The position numbers were made by a program, and so were the translations under genes. From DSPP01 sp964607165 (GTDB lineage: Bacteria > Zixibacteria > MSB-5A5 > DSPP01), in NCBI GenBank assembly GCA_964607165.1, contig CAZSIT010000003.1:62001-126000 (forward strand): a stretch of DNA of 64,000 bases, given 5' to 3'. This document shows, piece after piece, positions 9,001-16,971 of this stretch (the stretch's first letter is position 1; each line of letters starts with the position of its first letter). The notes beneath the pieces are model-generated. The model was not told where the DNA came from. It saw only the letters and a program-made list of their open reading frames with translations, and did no database searches.

Positions 9001-10153
9001 CTCCCGTTATCACGTTCCCTATTCCGGTGTTCTGCGTATCAAAGCCGGGGATCGGGTGAAAAAGGAAGGGGTTTTGTTTGAATGGGATCCTTATACCTCC
9101 ACAATTGTAGCCGAGCACTCGGGCAAAGTGGAGTTTCAGGACATCGTTGAGGACGTCACCTTCCGCGAGGAGCTGGACGAAACCACCGGTTTGCGCCAGC
9201 GCGTAATCATCGAACAACGGGATAAGACTTTACGTCCGCACATCCAAATAATGGATAAGGGGAAAAGAGTGGGGAGCTATTCGATTCCCACCGGAGCGCA
9301 CTTGGCCGTGCAGGAAGACCAGGAAATCGGCACCGGCGAAGTCTTGATTAAGATTCCGCGAGAGATTTCCAAGACGCGCGATATCACCGGCGGTTTGCCG
9401 CGGGTGGCCGAGTTATTCGAAGCCCGTAAACCGCGCGACCCGGCGACTGTTTCCGAGATTGACGGGTTCGTTGAATTCGGCAAAGTCGTGCGCGGACAGC
9501 AGCAGGTTTTTGTTCACGGGGACGCCGGAGTTTCGCGCGAATATTTGATTCCCCACGGCAAGCATATGCGGGTACATTCCGGGGATCGGGTCACCGCCGG
9601 CGATCGGCTGTGCGAAGGGCCAATAGATCCCCACGACATTTTGCGTATCAAAGGTTCCGAAGCGGTTCAGGAGTATCTTTTGAACGAGATACAGGAAGTT
9701 TACCGCATACAAGGTGTGAAAATCAACGACAAGCATATCGAAATCATCGTGCGCCAGATGCTACAGAAAGTTCGCGTAGAGGAAGTCGGCGGCAGCAACT
9801 TCCTTGAAGGAGAGCAGGTGGACCGTTACCGTTTCAAGGAAGAAAACGAGCGGGCAATTGCCGAAGGGTTGGAACCGGCGACCTTTCAACCCCAGCTTTT
9901 GGGGATTACGCGGGCCTCGCTAACCAGTGAGAGTTTTATTGCGGCGGCTTCCTTCCAGGAAACCACCAAAGTTTTGACCGAGGCAGCTATTTCCGGCAAA
10001 ACCGATAACTTGCTGGGTTTGAAGGAAAACGTCATCATCGGCCGCTTAATCCCGGCCGGCACCGGTCTGGAGCGGTATCGGGCAGTCAAAGTTTCCGGCG
10101 AGGAAGAGCCGGAAGTAGTGCCGCCGGTGGAAATGATGGAGGAAAGCGCTTGA
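6089..10153 (+). CDS. rpoC: RNA polymerase beta-prime subunit
   Basis: Beta-prime subunit, 1354 residues. The N-terminal zinc ribbon has CSCGKYKR and CDRCGVEV pairs. The catalytic Mg motif NADFDGD is at about residues 456-462. The second, downstream zinc site has [19 protein letters not shown], followed by the bridge/trigger region with [20 protein letters not shown]-type sequence (here [19 protein letters not shown]). The C-terminus matches the family, with [20 protein letters not shown]-like sequence. AGGAGG precedes the ATG. It is complete with no large insertions apparent. Confidence 0.98.
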   Translation: [1354 protein letters not shown]

Positions 10154-10205
10154 CGATTAGGAAAGAAAAAATTAAATTAATTAGCTTTGGTTTGATTGGA
10201 GAAGA

Positions 10206-10604
10206 ATGCCGACGATAAATCAATTGGTGCGCCTGGGGCGCTACCCGGTAAAATATCAGAGTAAAACCCCGGCGATGAGGGGTTGTCCGCAAAAACGCGG
10301 GGTCTGCACGCGTGTTTATACCACCACGCCGAAGAAACCGAATTCGGCTCTACGGAAGGTGGCGCGCGTGCGCCTGACCAACAGCATTGAAGTCACCGCC
10401 TACATTCCCGGCGAAGGACACAATTTGCAGGAACACTCGGTGGTTTTAATCCGGGGCGGCCGTGTTAAGGACTTGCCGGGGGTGCGTTATCATATCATTC
10501 GTGGAACTTTGGATTCGGCAGGTGTTAACGAGCGCCGACAAGGGCGTTCTAAATATGGCGCCAAGCGCCCTAAAGAAGGAGCGAAACCGAAAGCGGCTGC
10601 TTAA
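10206..10604 (+). CDS. rpsL: 30S ribosomal protein S12
   Basis: S12 of the decoding centre, 132 residues. TTTPKKPNSALRKVARVRLT and GGRVKDLPGVRYH carry the two lysines whose mutation gives streptomycin resistance in E. coli; both are wild type. The C-terminus has a short Lys/Ala-rich tail after the family core. GGAGAAG precedes the ATG. First gene of the str cluster, 52 bases after rpoC with no terminator seen, so read-through from rpoBC is likely. Confidence 0.98.
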   Translation: MPTINQLVRLGRYPVKYQSKTPAMRGCPQKRGVCTRVYTTTPKKPNSALRKVARVRLTNSIEVTAYIPGEGHNLQEHSVVLIRGGRVKDLPGVRYHIIRGTLDSAGVNERRQGRSKYGAKRPKEGAKPKAAA

Positions 10605-10609
10605 AGAAT

Positions 10610-11083
10610 ATGCCACGCAAAAAGAAAGCTGAATTTAAAAAAGAGTGGGCCGCGGATTACAAGTACCGCTCCCCTTTGGTCACCCATTTTATTAATTGCC
10701 TGATGATGCGCGGGAAAAAATCTTTGGCCGAGCGGCTCTTCTACCGGGCCGTCGATTTGGCCGGGGAAAAGGGCAGTGCCCCCGGATTTGATGTTTTTCA
10801 AAAAGCCGTCAACAATGTCAGGCCGGTTTTGGAGGTTAAGTCCCGCCGGGTAGGCGGCGCCAACTATCAAGTTCCCATAGAAGTGCGGCCGGATCGGAGG
10901 ACCGCTTTGGCTATCCGCTGGCTCATCGGATTTGCCCGTGAACGTAACGAGCACTCAATGTCCGAAAAATTAGCGGCGGAGTTTGTAGCGGCTTCTAAAA
11001 ACGAAGGGGCAACTATTAAAAAGAAAGAGGATACGCACAAAATGGCCGAGGCTAATAAGGCTTTTGCCCATTTCCGCTGGTAG
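10610..11083 (+). CDS. rpsG: 30S ribosomal protein S7
   Basis: S7, 157 residues, the primary 16S rRNA 3'-domain binder. Conserved segments include FINCLMMRGKKSLAERLFYR, VGGANYQVPIEVRPDRR and the C-terminal HKMAEANKAFAHFRW. It starts six bases after rpsL. In enterobacteria S7 represses its own operon; here the following 168-base gap to fusA carries a candidate attenuator instead. Confidence 0.98.
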   Translation: MPRKKKAEFKKEWAADYKYRSPLVTHFINCLMMRGKKSLAERLFYRAVDLAGEKGSAPGFDVFQKAVNNVRPVLEVKSRRVGGANYQVPIEVRPDRRTALAIRWLIGFARERNEHSMSEKLAAEFVAASKNEGATIKKKEDTHKMAEANKAFAHFRW

Positions 11084-11127
11084 CAAACCGGGAAAACTTG
11101 TAACCGGTTATAAACAATTTGGGAGAT

Positions 11128-11193
11128 ATGAATTTTACCACAGCCGAAATTAAAAAGGAGGAAGCCGGAACAATTTCGCTTTCGCTTCGTTAA
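11128..11193 (+). CDS. Candidate 21-residue fusA leader peptide
   Basis: A short ORF of 21 codons plus TAA begins ATG AAT TTT with GGGAG two bases upstream of the ATG (a short spacing). It ends three bases before the 5' arm of a strong terminator hairpin. The peptide begins MNFTTAEIKKEE and ends SLSLR. It has no known homologue that I recognise. Its position is that of an attenuator leader peptide: a ribosome at its stop would cover the hairpin's 5' arm. Confidence 0.45.
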   Translation: MNFTTAEIKKEEAGTISLSLR

Positions 11194-11248
11194 GCCGCCG
11201 CTTCCTTCGGGTTGCCCAGTAGTTCAGCTCGGAAGCGGCTTTTTTTTT
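11160..11248 (+). promoter_or_regulatory. Attenuator-like terminator touching the fusA start
   Basis: GCCGCTTCC (11197-11205) pairs with GGAAGCGGC (11231-11239) and is followed by nine Ts (11240-11248), a classic intrinsic terminator. The fusA ATG is only three bases beyond the T run. An alternative stem is possible: GGAAGC plus GG after a bulged C (11160-11168) can pair with the same 5' arm. A mutually exclusive antiterminator is therefore available. No ordinary Shine-Dalgarno sits at the usual distance from the fusA ATG. Confidence 0.6.
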
Positions 11249-11251
11249 AAT

Positions 11252-13333
11252 ATGCCAAGAAAATACCCATTAGAAAAGACCCGCAACATCGGGATTATGG
11301 CGCACATCGACGCCGGCAAAACCACCACCACCGAGCGGATTCTGTTTTACACCGGCAAAACCCATCGCATCGGCGAGGTGGACGAAGGGGCGGCGACGAT
11401 GGATTGGATGGAGCAGGAAAAAGAGCGCGGGATTACCATTACTTCGGCGGCCACTACGGCCGAGTGGAAAGGACACCGCATCAACATCATCGACACACCC
11501 GGGCATGTCGATTTCACGGTGGAAGTGGAGCGCTCGCTGCGCGTTTTGGATGGGGCGGTCGCTTTGTTCTGCGCGGTGGGCGGTGTGGAGCCGCAGTCGG
11601 AAACGGTCTGGCGGCAGGCGGATAAATACGGCGTTCCGCGCATTGCATACGTCAACAAGATGGATCGAGTCGGGGCCGATTTCGAAGTAGCTCTGGATAT
11701 GATACGCAAACGCCTGGGCGCCAATCCGGTGCCGATTCAACTCCCGGTCGGGCAGGGGGATATATTCACCGGCATCATCGATTTAATTAAAATGAAAATG
11801 CGCGTATATCGGGATGAAACCCAGGGAATGCAATTTGACGACGTGGAGATTTCCAAGTCGCTGATCGATAAGGCAAAGGCCGCCCGCGAAAAGTTGTTGG
11901 AAGCGGTTTCCGACTATGACGAAAAATTGCTGGAAAAATTTGTTCACGATGAACCGATTGACGAGGCGGAAATCAAAGTGGCTTTACGGCGGGCCACTTT
12001 AGATGTTAAGATAATTCCTATTCTATGCGGTTCCTCTTTCCGCAACAAGGGCGTACAGCAACTTCTGGATGCCGTTATCGACTACCTGCCTTCGCCTTTG
12101 GATTTGCCGCCGGTAACCGGACATGACCCGGCGGACACCACCGAATTGACCCGGCCCCCTTCCGACACGGCGCCCTTGACCGCGTTGGCTTTCAAAATTC
12201 AGACCGACCCCTACGTTGGAAAATTAACCTATTTCCGCGTTTATTCCGGGACGTTGAATGTCGGCTCCTACATTTTGAATCCGAACACCGGCAACAAGGA
12301 GCGAATCAGCCGGATTTTAGAAATGCACGCCAACAAGAGGGAAGATATCGACACCGCTTACACCGGCGACATCGTCGCCGCCGTCGGCTTGAAGAAAACC
12401 ACCACCGGTAATACCCTCTGCGATCCGGACAACCCGATTGTGCTGGAAAAGATGCATTTCCCCGACCCGGTTATTTTTGTTGCCATTGAGCCGAAGACCA
12501 AAGCCGACCAGGACAAGCTGTCTGAATCGCTGGTTAAGCTGGCGGAAGAAGACCCGACTTTCAAAATCCGCACCGACGAGGAGACCGGGCAAACCATCAT
12601 CGCCGGTATGGGCGAGCTGCATTTAGAAATCATCGTCGACCGGATGATGCGGGAATTCAAGGTGCACGCCAACGTCGGCCGGCCGCAGGTGGCCTACAAA
12701 GAGACGATTTCCCGTCCGGTCAAATCGGTCGGCAAATTCATCCGCCAGTCGGGCGGGCGCGGCCAGTACGGCCACGTGGAGCTTGAAGTTGAACCGTTGC
12801 CTCCCGGCTCCGGATTTATCTTCGAGAACAAAATTGTGGGCGGGGTTATTCCGCGCGAATACATTCCGGCGGTTGAGAAAGGCATCAAGGATGCGATGGA
12901 AAACGGCGTCCTGGCCGGCTATCCTCTGGTAGATATCAAAACCATTCTGGTTTACGGTTCCTATCACGAGGTTGACTCTTCCGAGATAGCCTTCAAAATT
13001 GCCGGCTCCATGGCTCTGCAGGATGGCGTCAAGAAAGCGGGCGCCAAATTGTTGGAGCCGATTATGAACGTCGAGGTGGTAGTTCCGGAAGAATATATGG
13101 GAGATGTGATGGGAGACCTGCAGTCCCGGCGGGGAAAAATCGGCGGGATGTTTCAGCGTTCGGATGCGCAGGTGATTGCCGCCTCGGTTCCGCTTTCGGA
13201 AATGTTTGGCTATGCCACCAAGCTGCGCTCCGTTTCTCAAGGCCGCGCAGTCTATACGATGCAGTTCGGTCACTACGCCGAAGTGCCCAAATCAATTGCC
13301 GAAGAGATTGTTTCCAAGGTTCGGGGCGTTTAG
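11252..13333 (+). CDS. fusA: Elongation factor G
   Basis: Translocase GTPase EF-G, 693 residues, normal length. G motifs: AHIDAGKTTTTER (P-loop, about residues 17-29), the RGITI switch, DTPGHVDFT, and NKMD. Domain IV (GQYGHVELEVEP region) and the C-terminal domain V (GDVMGDLQSRRGKIGG) are intact. The start directly follows a terminator T tract and lacks a clear Shine-Dalgarno, unusual for such a highly expressed gene. Part of the str cluster rpsL-rpsG-fusA-tuf. Confidence 0.98.
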   Translation: MPRKYPLEKTRNIGIMAHIDAGKTTTTERILFYTGKTHRIGEVDEGAATMDWMEQEKERGITITSAATTAEWKGHRINIIDTPGHVDFTVEVERSLRVLDGAVALFCAVGGVEPQSETVWRQADKYGVPRIAYVNKMDRVGADFEVALDMIRKRLGANPVPIQLPVGQGDIFTGIIDLIKMKMRVYRDETQGMQFDDVEISKSLIDKAKAAREKLLEAVSDYDEKLLEKFVHDEPIDEAEIKVALRRATLDVKIIPILCGSSFRNKGVQQLLDAVIDYLPSPLDLPPVTGHDPADTTELTRPPSDTAPLTALAFKIQTDPYVGKLTYFRVYSGTLNVGSYILNPNTGNKERISRILEMHANKREDIDTAYTGDIVAAVGLKKTTTGNTLCDPDNPIVLEKMHFPDPVIFVAIEPKTKADQDKLSESLVKLAEEDPTFKIRTDEETGQTIIAGMGELHLEIIVDRMMREFKVHANVGRPQVAYKETISRPVKSVGKFIRQSGGRGQYGHVELEVEPLPPGSGFIFENKIVGGVIPREYIPAVEKGIKDAMENGVLAGYPLVDIKTILVYGSYHEVDSSEIAFKIAGSMALQDGVKKAGAKLLEPIMNVEVVVPEEYMGDVMGDLQSRRGKIGGMFQRSDAQVIAASVPLSEMFGYATKLRSVSQGRAVYTMQFGHYAEVPKSIAEEIVSKVRGV

Positions 13334-13348
13334 GATTTTTTTGGAATT

Positions 13349-13387
13349 GTAGGGGCGGGTTTTATACCCGTCATTTTCTTTTTTTGA
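13349..13387 (+). terminator. Terminator after fusA built from a GTAGGGG repeat
   Basis: GTAGGGGCGGG-TTTTATA-CCCG (13349-13370) gives a short GC stem. It is followed by TCATTTTC and a run of seven Ts. The left half belongs to the GTAGGGG repeat family seen at 13578, 41683 and 57890. It likely ends the fusA transcript. Confidence 0.5.
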
Positions 13388-13641
13388 TGATGAATCCGAC
13401 CTTCCTGCGTCCTGTGGACCCGTCCTTCTTGTTAAGGGTGACAGGAATATTACCCTGTGACTTTGTTGCACAGGTCAACTTTTATCTAACCTGCGGATGG
13501 TGTGCCAGCGAAACGCAGGACTAAGTATGCTTGCAGCAGGCTTTACCCTGCGTCACAAAGCCTACAAAAAGAAAAATGTAGGGACGGTTCGTAAGCTGTC
13601 TTTACATTTGTCCTTATCGAAAGAAAGATGCTAAAAAGGCT
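13388..13641 (+). other. Repeat-rich fusA-tuf spacer without a gene
   Basis: No ORF with a ribosome-binding site was found here, and no tRNA-like TTCGA arm was seen although tRNA genes often flank tuf in other bacteria. It contains an inverted repeat GTGACAGG/CCTGTGAC-like element near 13438-13462. A GTAGGGACGG element with inverted TTTAC end lies at 13578-13605. The stretch looks like accumulated short dispersed repeats. Confidence 0.5.
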
Positions 13642-13669
13642 TGCCAAATTGTTGAGAGCATATATATTA
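13642..13669 (+). promoter_or_regulatory. Candidate tuf promoter
   Basis: TTGCCA (13642-13647) is separated by 16 bases from TATATT (13664-13669), a reasonable sigma-70-type promoter. It would give a leader of about 130 bases before tuf. That leader contains a small TTCGC/GCGAA hairpin (about 13677-13692) and T-rich sequence. Confidence 0.5.
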
Positions 13670-13808
13670 GGAGGTTTCGCTAAAAGGCGAAGGGTAATAT
13701 ATTGTCTTTTTTGGCGAAGCATTTGTAACGAGGAAAGAAAGATTGGAATGGGATTCAAGTTGTAGAATCCCCGTAGAAAAGAAAAGGTAGAGTAAGGAAA
13801 GAAAAGAT

Positions 13809-15014
13809 ATGTCCAAGCCGAAGTTTGAGCGTACTAAGCCGCATGTGAACGTGGGGACTATAGGGCATGTGGATCACGGGAAGACTACTTTGACGGCGGC
13901 GATAACGATGGTGTTGAGTAGGAAGGGGTTGGCGCAGATACGGACGTTTGATTCGATAGATAATGCTCCCGAGGAAAGGGAGCGGGGTATTACCATTGCC
14001 ACGGCGCACGTGGAGTATGAGACGGACAAAAGGCATTATGCGCACGTGGACTGTCCGGGGCATGCCGACTATGTGAAGAATATGATAACGGGAGCGGCGC
14101 AGATGGACGGGGCGATCTTGGTGGTTTCTGCCGCGGACGGTCCTATGCCGCAGACGCGGGAGCATATTCTTTTGGCGCGGCAGGTGGGGGTTCCGTTTAT
14201 CGTAGTTTTCATGAATAAGGTGGACGCGGTGGACGACCCGGAGCTGTTGGACTTGGTGGAGTTGGAAGTTCGGGACTTGTTGAAGAAGTATCAGTTTCCC
14301 GGGGACGAGACGCCGATTATCCGGGGGAGCGCTTTGAAGGCGATGACGGCGGCTTCCCGTCCGGAAGTGAAGGAGGATCCGGCCTTTGAGTGCATCTTTA
14401 AGTTGATGGAGGCGGTGGACAGTTATATCCCTACTCCCAAGCGGGAGACCGACAAGCCGTTTTTGATGTCGATTGAGGACGTTTTCTCCATCACCGGCCG
14501 AGGCACGGTAGGCACCGGAAGGGTAGATAGGGGTAAGGTGAAGGTTGGGGACGAGGTGGAGCGAGTGGGCATCAAGGAGACGAAGAAGACCGTAGTCACC
14601 GGGGTGGAGATGTTTCGCAAGATTTTGGACTATGCCGAGGCGGGGGACAACGTTGGCTTGCTTTTGAGGGGTATCGAGAAGGATGACTTGGAAAGAGGAA
14701 TGGTGCTGGCTAAACCGGGGAGTATCACTCCCCACACGAAGTTTAAGGCCGAGGTTTACGTTTTAACCAAGGAAGAGGGTGGGAGGCATACGCCCTTTTT
14801 CAATGGGTATCGTCCGCAGTTCTATTTTCGGACGACGGACGTGACCGGAGTGGTGACGTTGCCTTCGGGAGTTGAGATGGTGATGCCGGGGGATAACATC
14901 CAGACGGAGGTGGAGTTGATTCAGCCCATCGCCATGGAAAAGGAGTTGCGCTTTGCCATCCGCGAAGGGGGCCGCACGGTGGGCGCCGGTGTCGTAGCCC
15001 AGGTAGTGGAGTAA
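13809..15014 (+). CDS. tuf: Elongation factor Tu
   Basis: EF-Tu, 401 residues, delivers aminoacyl-tRNA to the ribosome. GTPase motifs are GHVDHGKTTLT (about residues 20-30), ERGITIATAHVEYE, DCPGHADYVKNMITGAAQMD and NKVD. Domain 3 ends with the usual GRTVGAGVV. Codon use is odd: the first third is rich in ATA, AGG and GGG codons and G-ending codons, unlike fusA next door, which favours ATC/ATT and CGC. A recent replacement or conversion from another copy is possible. It has its own likely promoter. Confidence 0.98.
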   Translation: MSKPKFERTKPHVNVGTIGHVDHGKTTLTAAITMVLSRKGLAQIRTFDSIDNAPEERERGITIATAHVEYETDKRHYAHVDCPGHADYVKNMITGAAQMDGAILVVSAADGPMPQTREHILLARQVGVPFIVVFMNKVDAVDDPELLDLVELEVRDLLKKYQFPGDETPIIRGSALKAMTAASRPEVKEDPAFECIFKLMEAVDSYIPTPKRETDKPFLMSIEDVFSITGRGTVGTGRVDRGKVKVGDEVERVGIKETKKTVVTGVEMFRKILDYAEAGDNVGLLLRGIEKDDLERGMVLAKPGSITPHTKFKAEVYVLTKEEGGRHTPFFNGYRPQFYFRTTDVTGVVTLPSGVEMVMPGDNIQTEVELIQPIAMEKELRFAIREGGRTVGAGVVAQVVE

Positions 15015-15087
15015 GAGGTTCTCAAGAAAGTTTAGCCCTAATTCGAGAAAATATCGGAGCCAGAAGAGCTAAAGAAAGCGGATAGAT

Positions 15088-15405
15088 ATGTCATTGCCTC
15101 AAGGACAAAAAATCAGAATACGGCTGAAGGGTTACGACCATTACGCCATAGATAAGTCGGCCAAAGAGATTGCGCGGACAGCCTTGCGCACGGGAGCGCG
15201 ATTGGTCGGCCCGTTTCCGCTTCCGACCAAACGAACGCTTTATACGGTCTTGCGCTCGCCGCATGTGGATAAAAAGTCGCGGGAACAATTTGAAACTCGT
15301 TTGCACAAACGTTTAATCGACATTTATGATTCCACGGCACAAACTGTGGATGCCCTCATAAAATTGGAGCTTCCGGCCGGCGTGGATGTGGAAATAAAGG
15401 TATGA
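15088..15405 (+). CDS. rpsJ: 30S ribosomal protein S10 (NusE)
   Basis: S10, 105 residues, also the NusE transcription antitermination factor in known bacteria. The core KIRIRLKGYDHYAIDKS and GPFPLPTKRTLYTVLRSPHV segments are conserved. It opens the S10 operon 73 bases after tuf with no intervening terminator seen. Its stop overlaps the rplC ATG. Confidence 0.98.
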   Translation: MSLPQGQKIRIRLKGYDHYAIDKSAKEIARTALRTGARLVGPFPLPTKRTLYTVLRSPHVDKKSREQFETRLHKRLIDIYDSTAQTVDALIKLELPAGVDVEIKV

Positions 15406-16058
15406 GAGAGTTTATTGGAAAAAAAATCGGGATGACCCGTATTTTTGCGGAAGATGGCACATCAATTCCGGTGACGGTCATAGAGGCCGGGCCGTGCAGG
15501 GTTACGCAAATCAAGACCGTTGAAAAAGATGGGTATCGGGCGGCGCAGGTGGCTTTTGGGGAGAAACGAAAAACGCTAATCAATAGACCGGTAGCCGGCC
15601 ATCTGAAGAAATCGGGACTGGAGTCGGCGCGTTGGTTGAAAGAGCTAAAGTTGGAAGATGGGGACAGCTATGAAGTGGGGCAAGCCATAGACGTTTCGAT
15701 ATTGCATCCCGGGGATACGGTAAAGATAACCGGCGTCTCGAAAGGGTTGGGTTTTCAGGGCACGGTGCGGCGGTATCATTTTGCCGGCGGACCGAAGACA
15801 CACGGGCAGTCGGACCGGCACCGCGCCCCCGGCTCGATCGGCGCCTCCTCCTTCCCTTCGCGCACCTTCCGCGGGCAGCGGATGGCGGGACGGATGGGGG
15901 GAGATACCGTGACGGTGAGAAATCTTAAGATTGTAGATGTAGATGTTTCCCATAACGCTTTTTGGGTGAGAGGTGCTATTCCGGGAAAACCAAACGCTTT
16001 GGTTAAAATCACGATTCAAAAGTTGGCCTCGGCGAGATTTAAAAAGGTGGAGAAGTAA
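15402..16058 (+). CDS. rplC: 50S ribosomal protein L3
   Basis: L3, 218 residues, an early assembly protein reaching towards the peptidyl-transferase centre. It starts MREFIGKKIGMTRIF as in most bacteria. The central loop has FAGGPKTHGQSDRHR and the GRMAGRMGGDTVTVRNL block. It overlaps rpsJ by four bases (ATGA) and rplD by one (TAATG), showing tight coupling. Confidence 0.98.
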   Translation: MREFIGKKIGMTRIFAEDGTSIPVTVIEAGPCRVTQIKTVEKDGYRAAQVAFGEKRKTLINRPVAGHLKKSGLESARWLKELKLEDGDSYEVGQAIDVSILHPGDTVKITGVSKGLGFQGTVRRYHFAGGPKTHGQSDRHRAPGSIGASSFPSRTFRGQRMAGRMGGDTVTVRNLKIVDVDVSHNAFWVRGAIPGKPNALVKITIQKLASARFKKVEK

Positions 16059-16678
16059 TGGAGGCAAAAGTTTTTAGTAAAGAAGGTGAAGAGGTCTCTA
16101 AAATGAAGCTGGCGGATGAGCTTTTTGCCCAGAAACCGAACGAGGCAATTCTGCATCAAGCAGTGAAGACCTATTTGGCCAACCAAAGGCAGGGAACCGC
16201 TTCTACAAAGAGCCGGGCGGAAATGTCCGGCGGCGGCGCCAAGCCCTGGAAGCAGAAGGGAACCGGGCGGGCGCGGGCCGGTTCAAATACTTCCCCTGTC
16301 TGGGTGGGAGGGGGTCGCGCCTTTGGGCCCGACCCGAAAGATTGGCGTATGCGACTGCCGAAGAAGATGAAACGTTTGGCTTTAAAATCAGCGCTTTCGC
16401 TCAAAGCAAGTGAAGGAAAGTTGCATTTACTGGAGGATTTTGATTTGGAGGTGCCCAGGACCAAAACGATGATGGAGCTTTTCGGCAAAATTGGAGTTGG
16501 CAATGATAAGATTCTTTTCCTCTGGGAAGGGAAAAATAATTTGGATAAGTCGAGCCGGAATTTGCGCAACGTGGTTTCGCGACGGGCGATTTTGGTCAAT
16601 CCGTATGAACTTTTGTGGGCTGACTCCGTGGTTGTAACCCAATCCGGATACCAAGCGATTGCGGAGACCTTTGTATGA
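16058..16678 (+). CDS. rplD: 50S ribosomal protein L4
   Basis: L4, 206 residues, lining the peptide exit tunnel. The tunnel extension GTASTKSRAEMSGGGAKPWK followed by QKGTGRARAGS is intact (about residues 46-78). In E. coli L4 autoregulates the S10 operon; no evidence for or against that here. The ATG overlaps the rplC stop and its own stop overlaps rplW. Confidence 0.98.
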   Translation: MEAKVFSKEGEEVSKMKLADELFAQKPNEAILHQAVKTYLANQRQGTASTKSRAEMSGGGAKPWKQKGTGRARAGSNTSPVWVGGGRAFGPDPKDWRMRLPKKMKRLALKSALSLKASEGKLHLLEDFDLEVPRTKTMMELFGKIGVGNDKILFLWEGKNNLDKSSRNLRNVVSRRAILVNPYELLWADSVVVTQSGYQAIAETFV

Positions 16679-16971
16679 AAGAGCCCAAGGAAGTAATCGT
16701 GACCCATCTCATCACGGAAAAAGGGGTTTTGCAGAAAGAGAAGGATAACAAGCATCTTTTTCACGTGGCGATGGATGCGAATAAGTTTGATATTAAGCGG
16801 GCCGTTGAGCAGCTTTTTAAGGTCAACGTTACTATGGTTGCGACGATGGTGGTACGCGGCAAAACCAAACGGTTTGGTTTCCGCCGCGAAGAAGGGAAGC
16901 GGCCGAATTGGAAAAAGGCGGTTGTGACCTTGAAAAAAGGGGAAAAAATAGAGGCCTTTGAGACGTTATAA
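16675..16971 (+). CDS. rplW: 50S ribosomal protein L23
   Basis: L23, 98 residues, at the tunnel exit where trigger factor and SRP dock in known ribosomes. The typical ITEKGVLQKEKDNKHLFHV and NVTMVATMVVRGKTKRFG segments are present. It overlaps rplD by four bases and rplB by one. Confidence 0.97.
   Translation: MKEPKEVIVTHLITEKGVLQKEKDNKHLFHVAMDANKFDIKRAVEQLFKVNVTMVATMVVRGKTKRFGFRREEGKRPNWKKAVVTLKKGEKIEAFETL

Noticed and set aside
8498..9217. 239-codon minus-strand ORF within rpoC
   Set aside because: Antisense to conserved rpoC sequence; no start signal and no recognisable domain.
12623..13273. 216-codon minus-strand ORF within fusA
   Set aside because: Shadow of EF-G domains IV-V on the opposite strand; no independent support.
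13388..13641. Possible tRNA gene near tuf
   Set aside because: Looked for TTCGA arms and CCA ends as in other tuf neighbourhoods; none fold into a cloverleaf by eye.
13748..13765. Five-residue ORF (MGFKL) before tuf
   Set aside because: Too short and with poor ribosome-binding spacing; no hairpin positioned for attenuation right after it.
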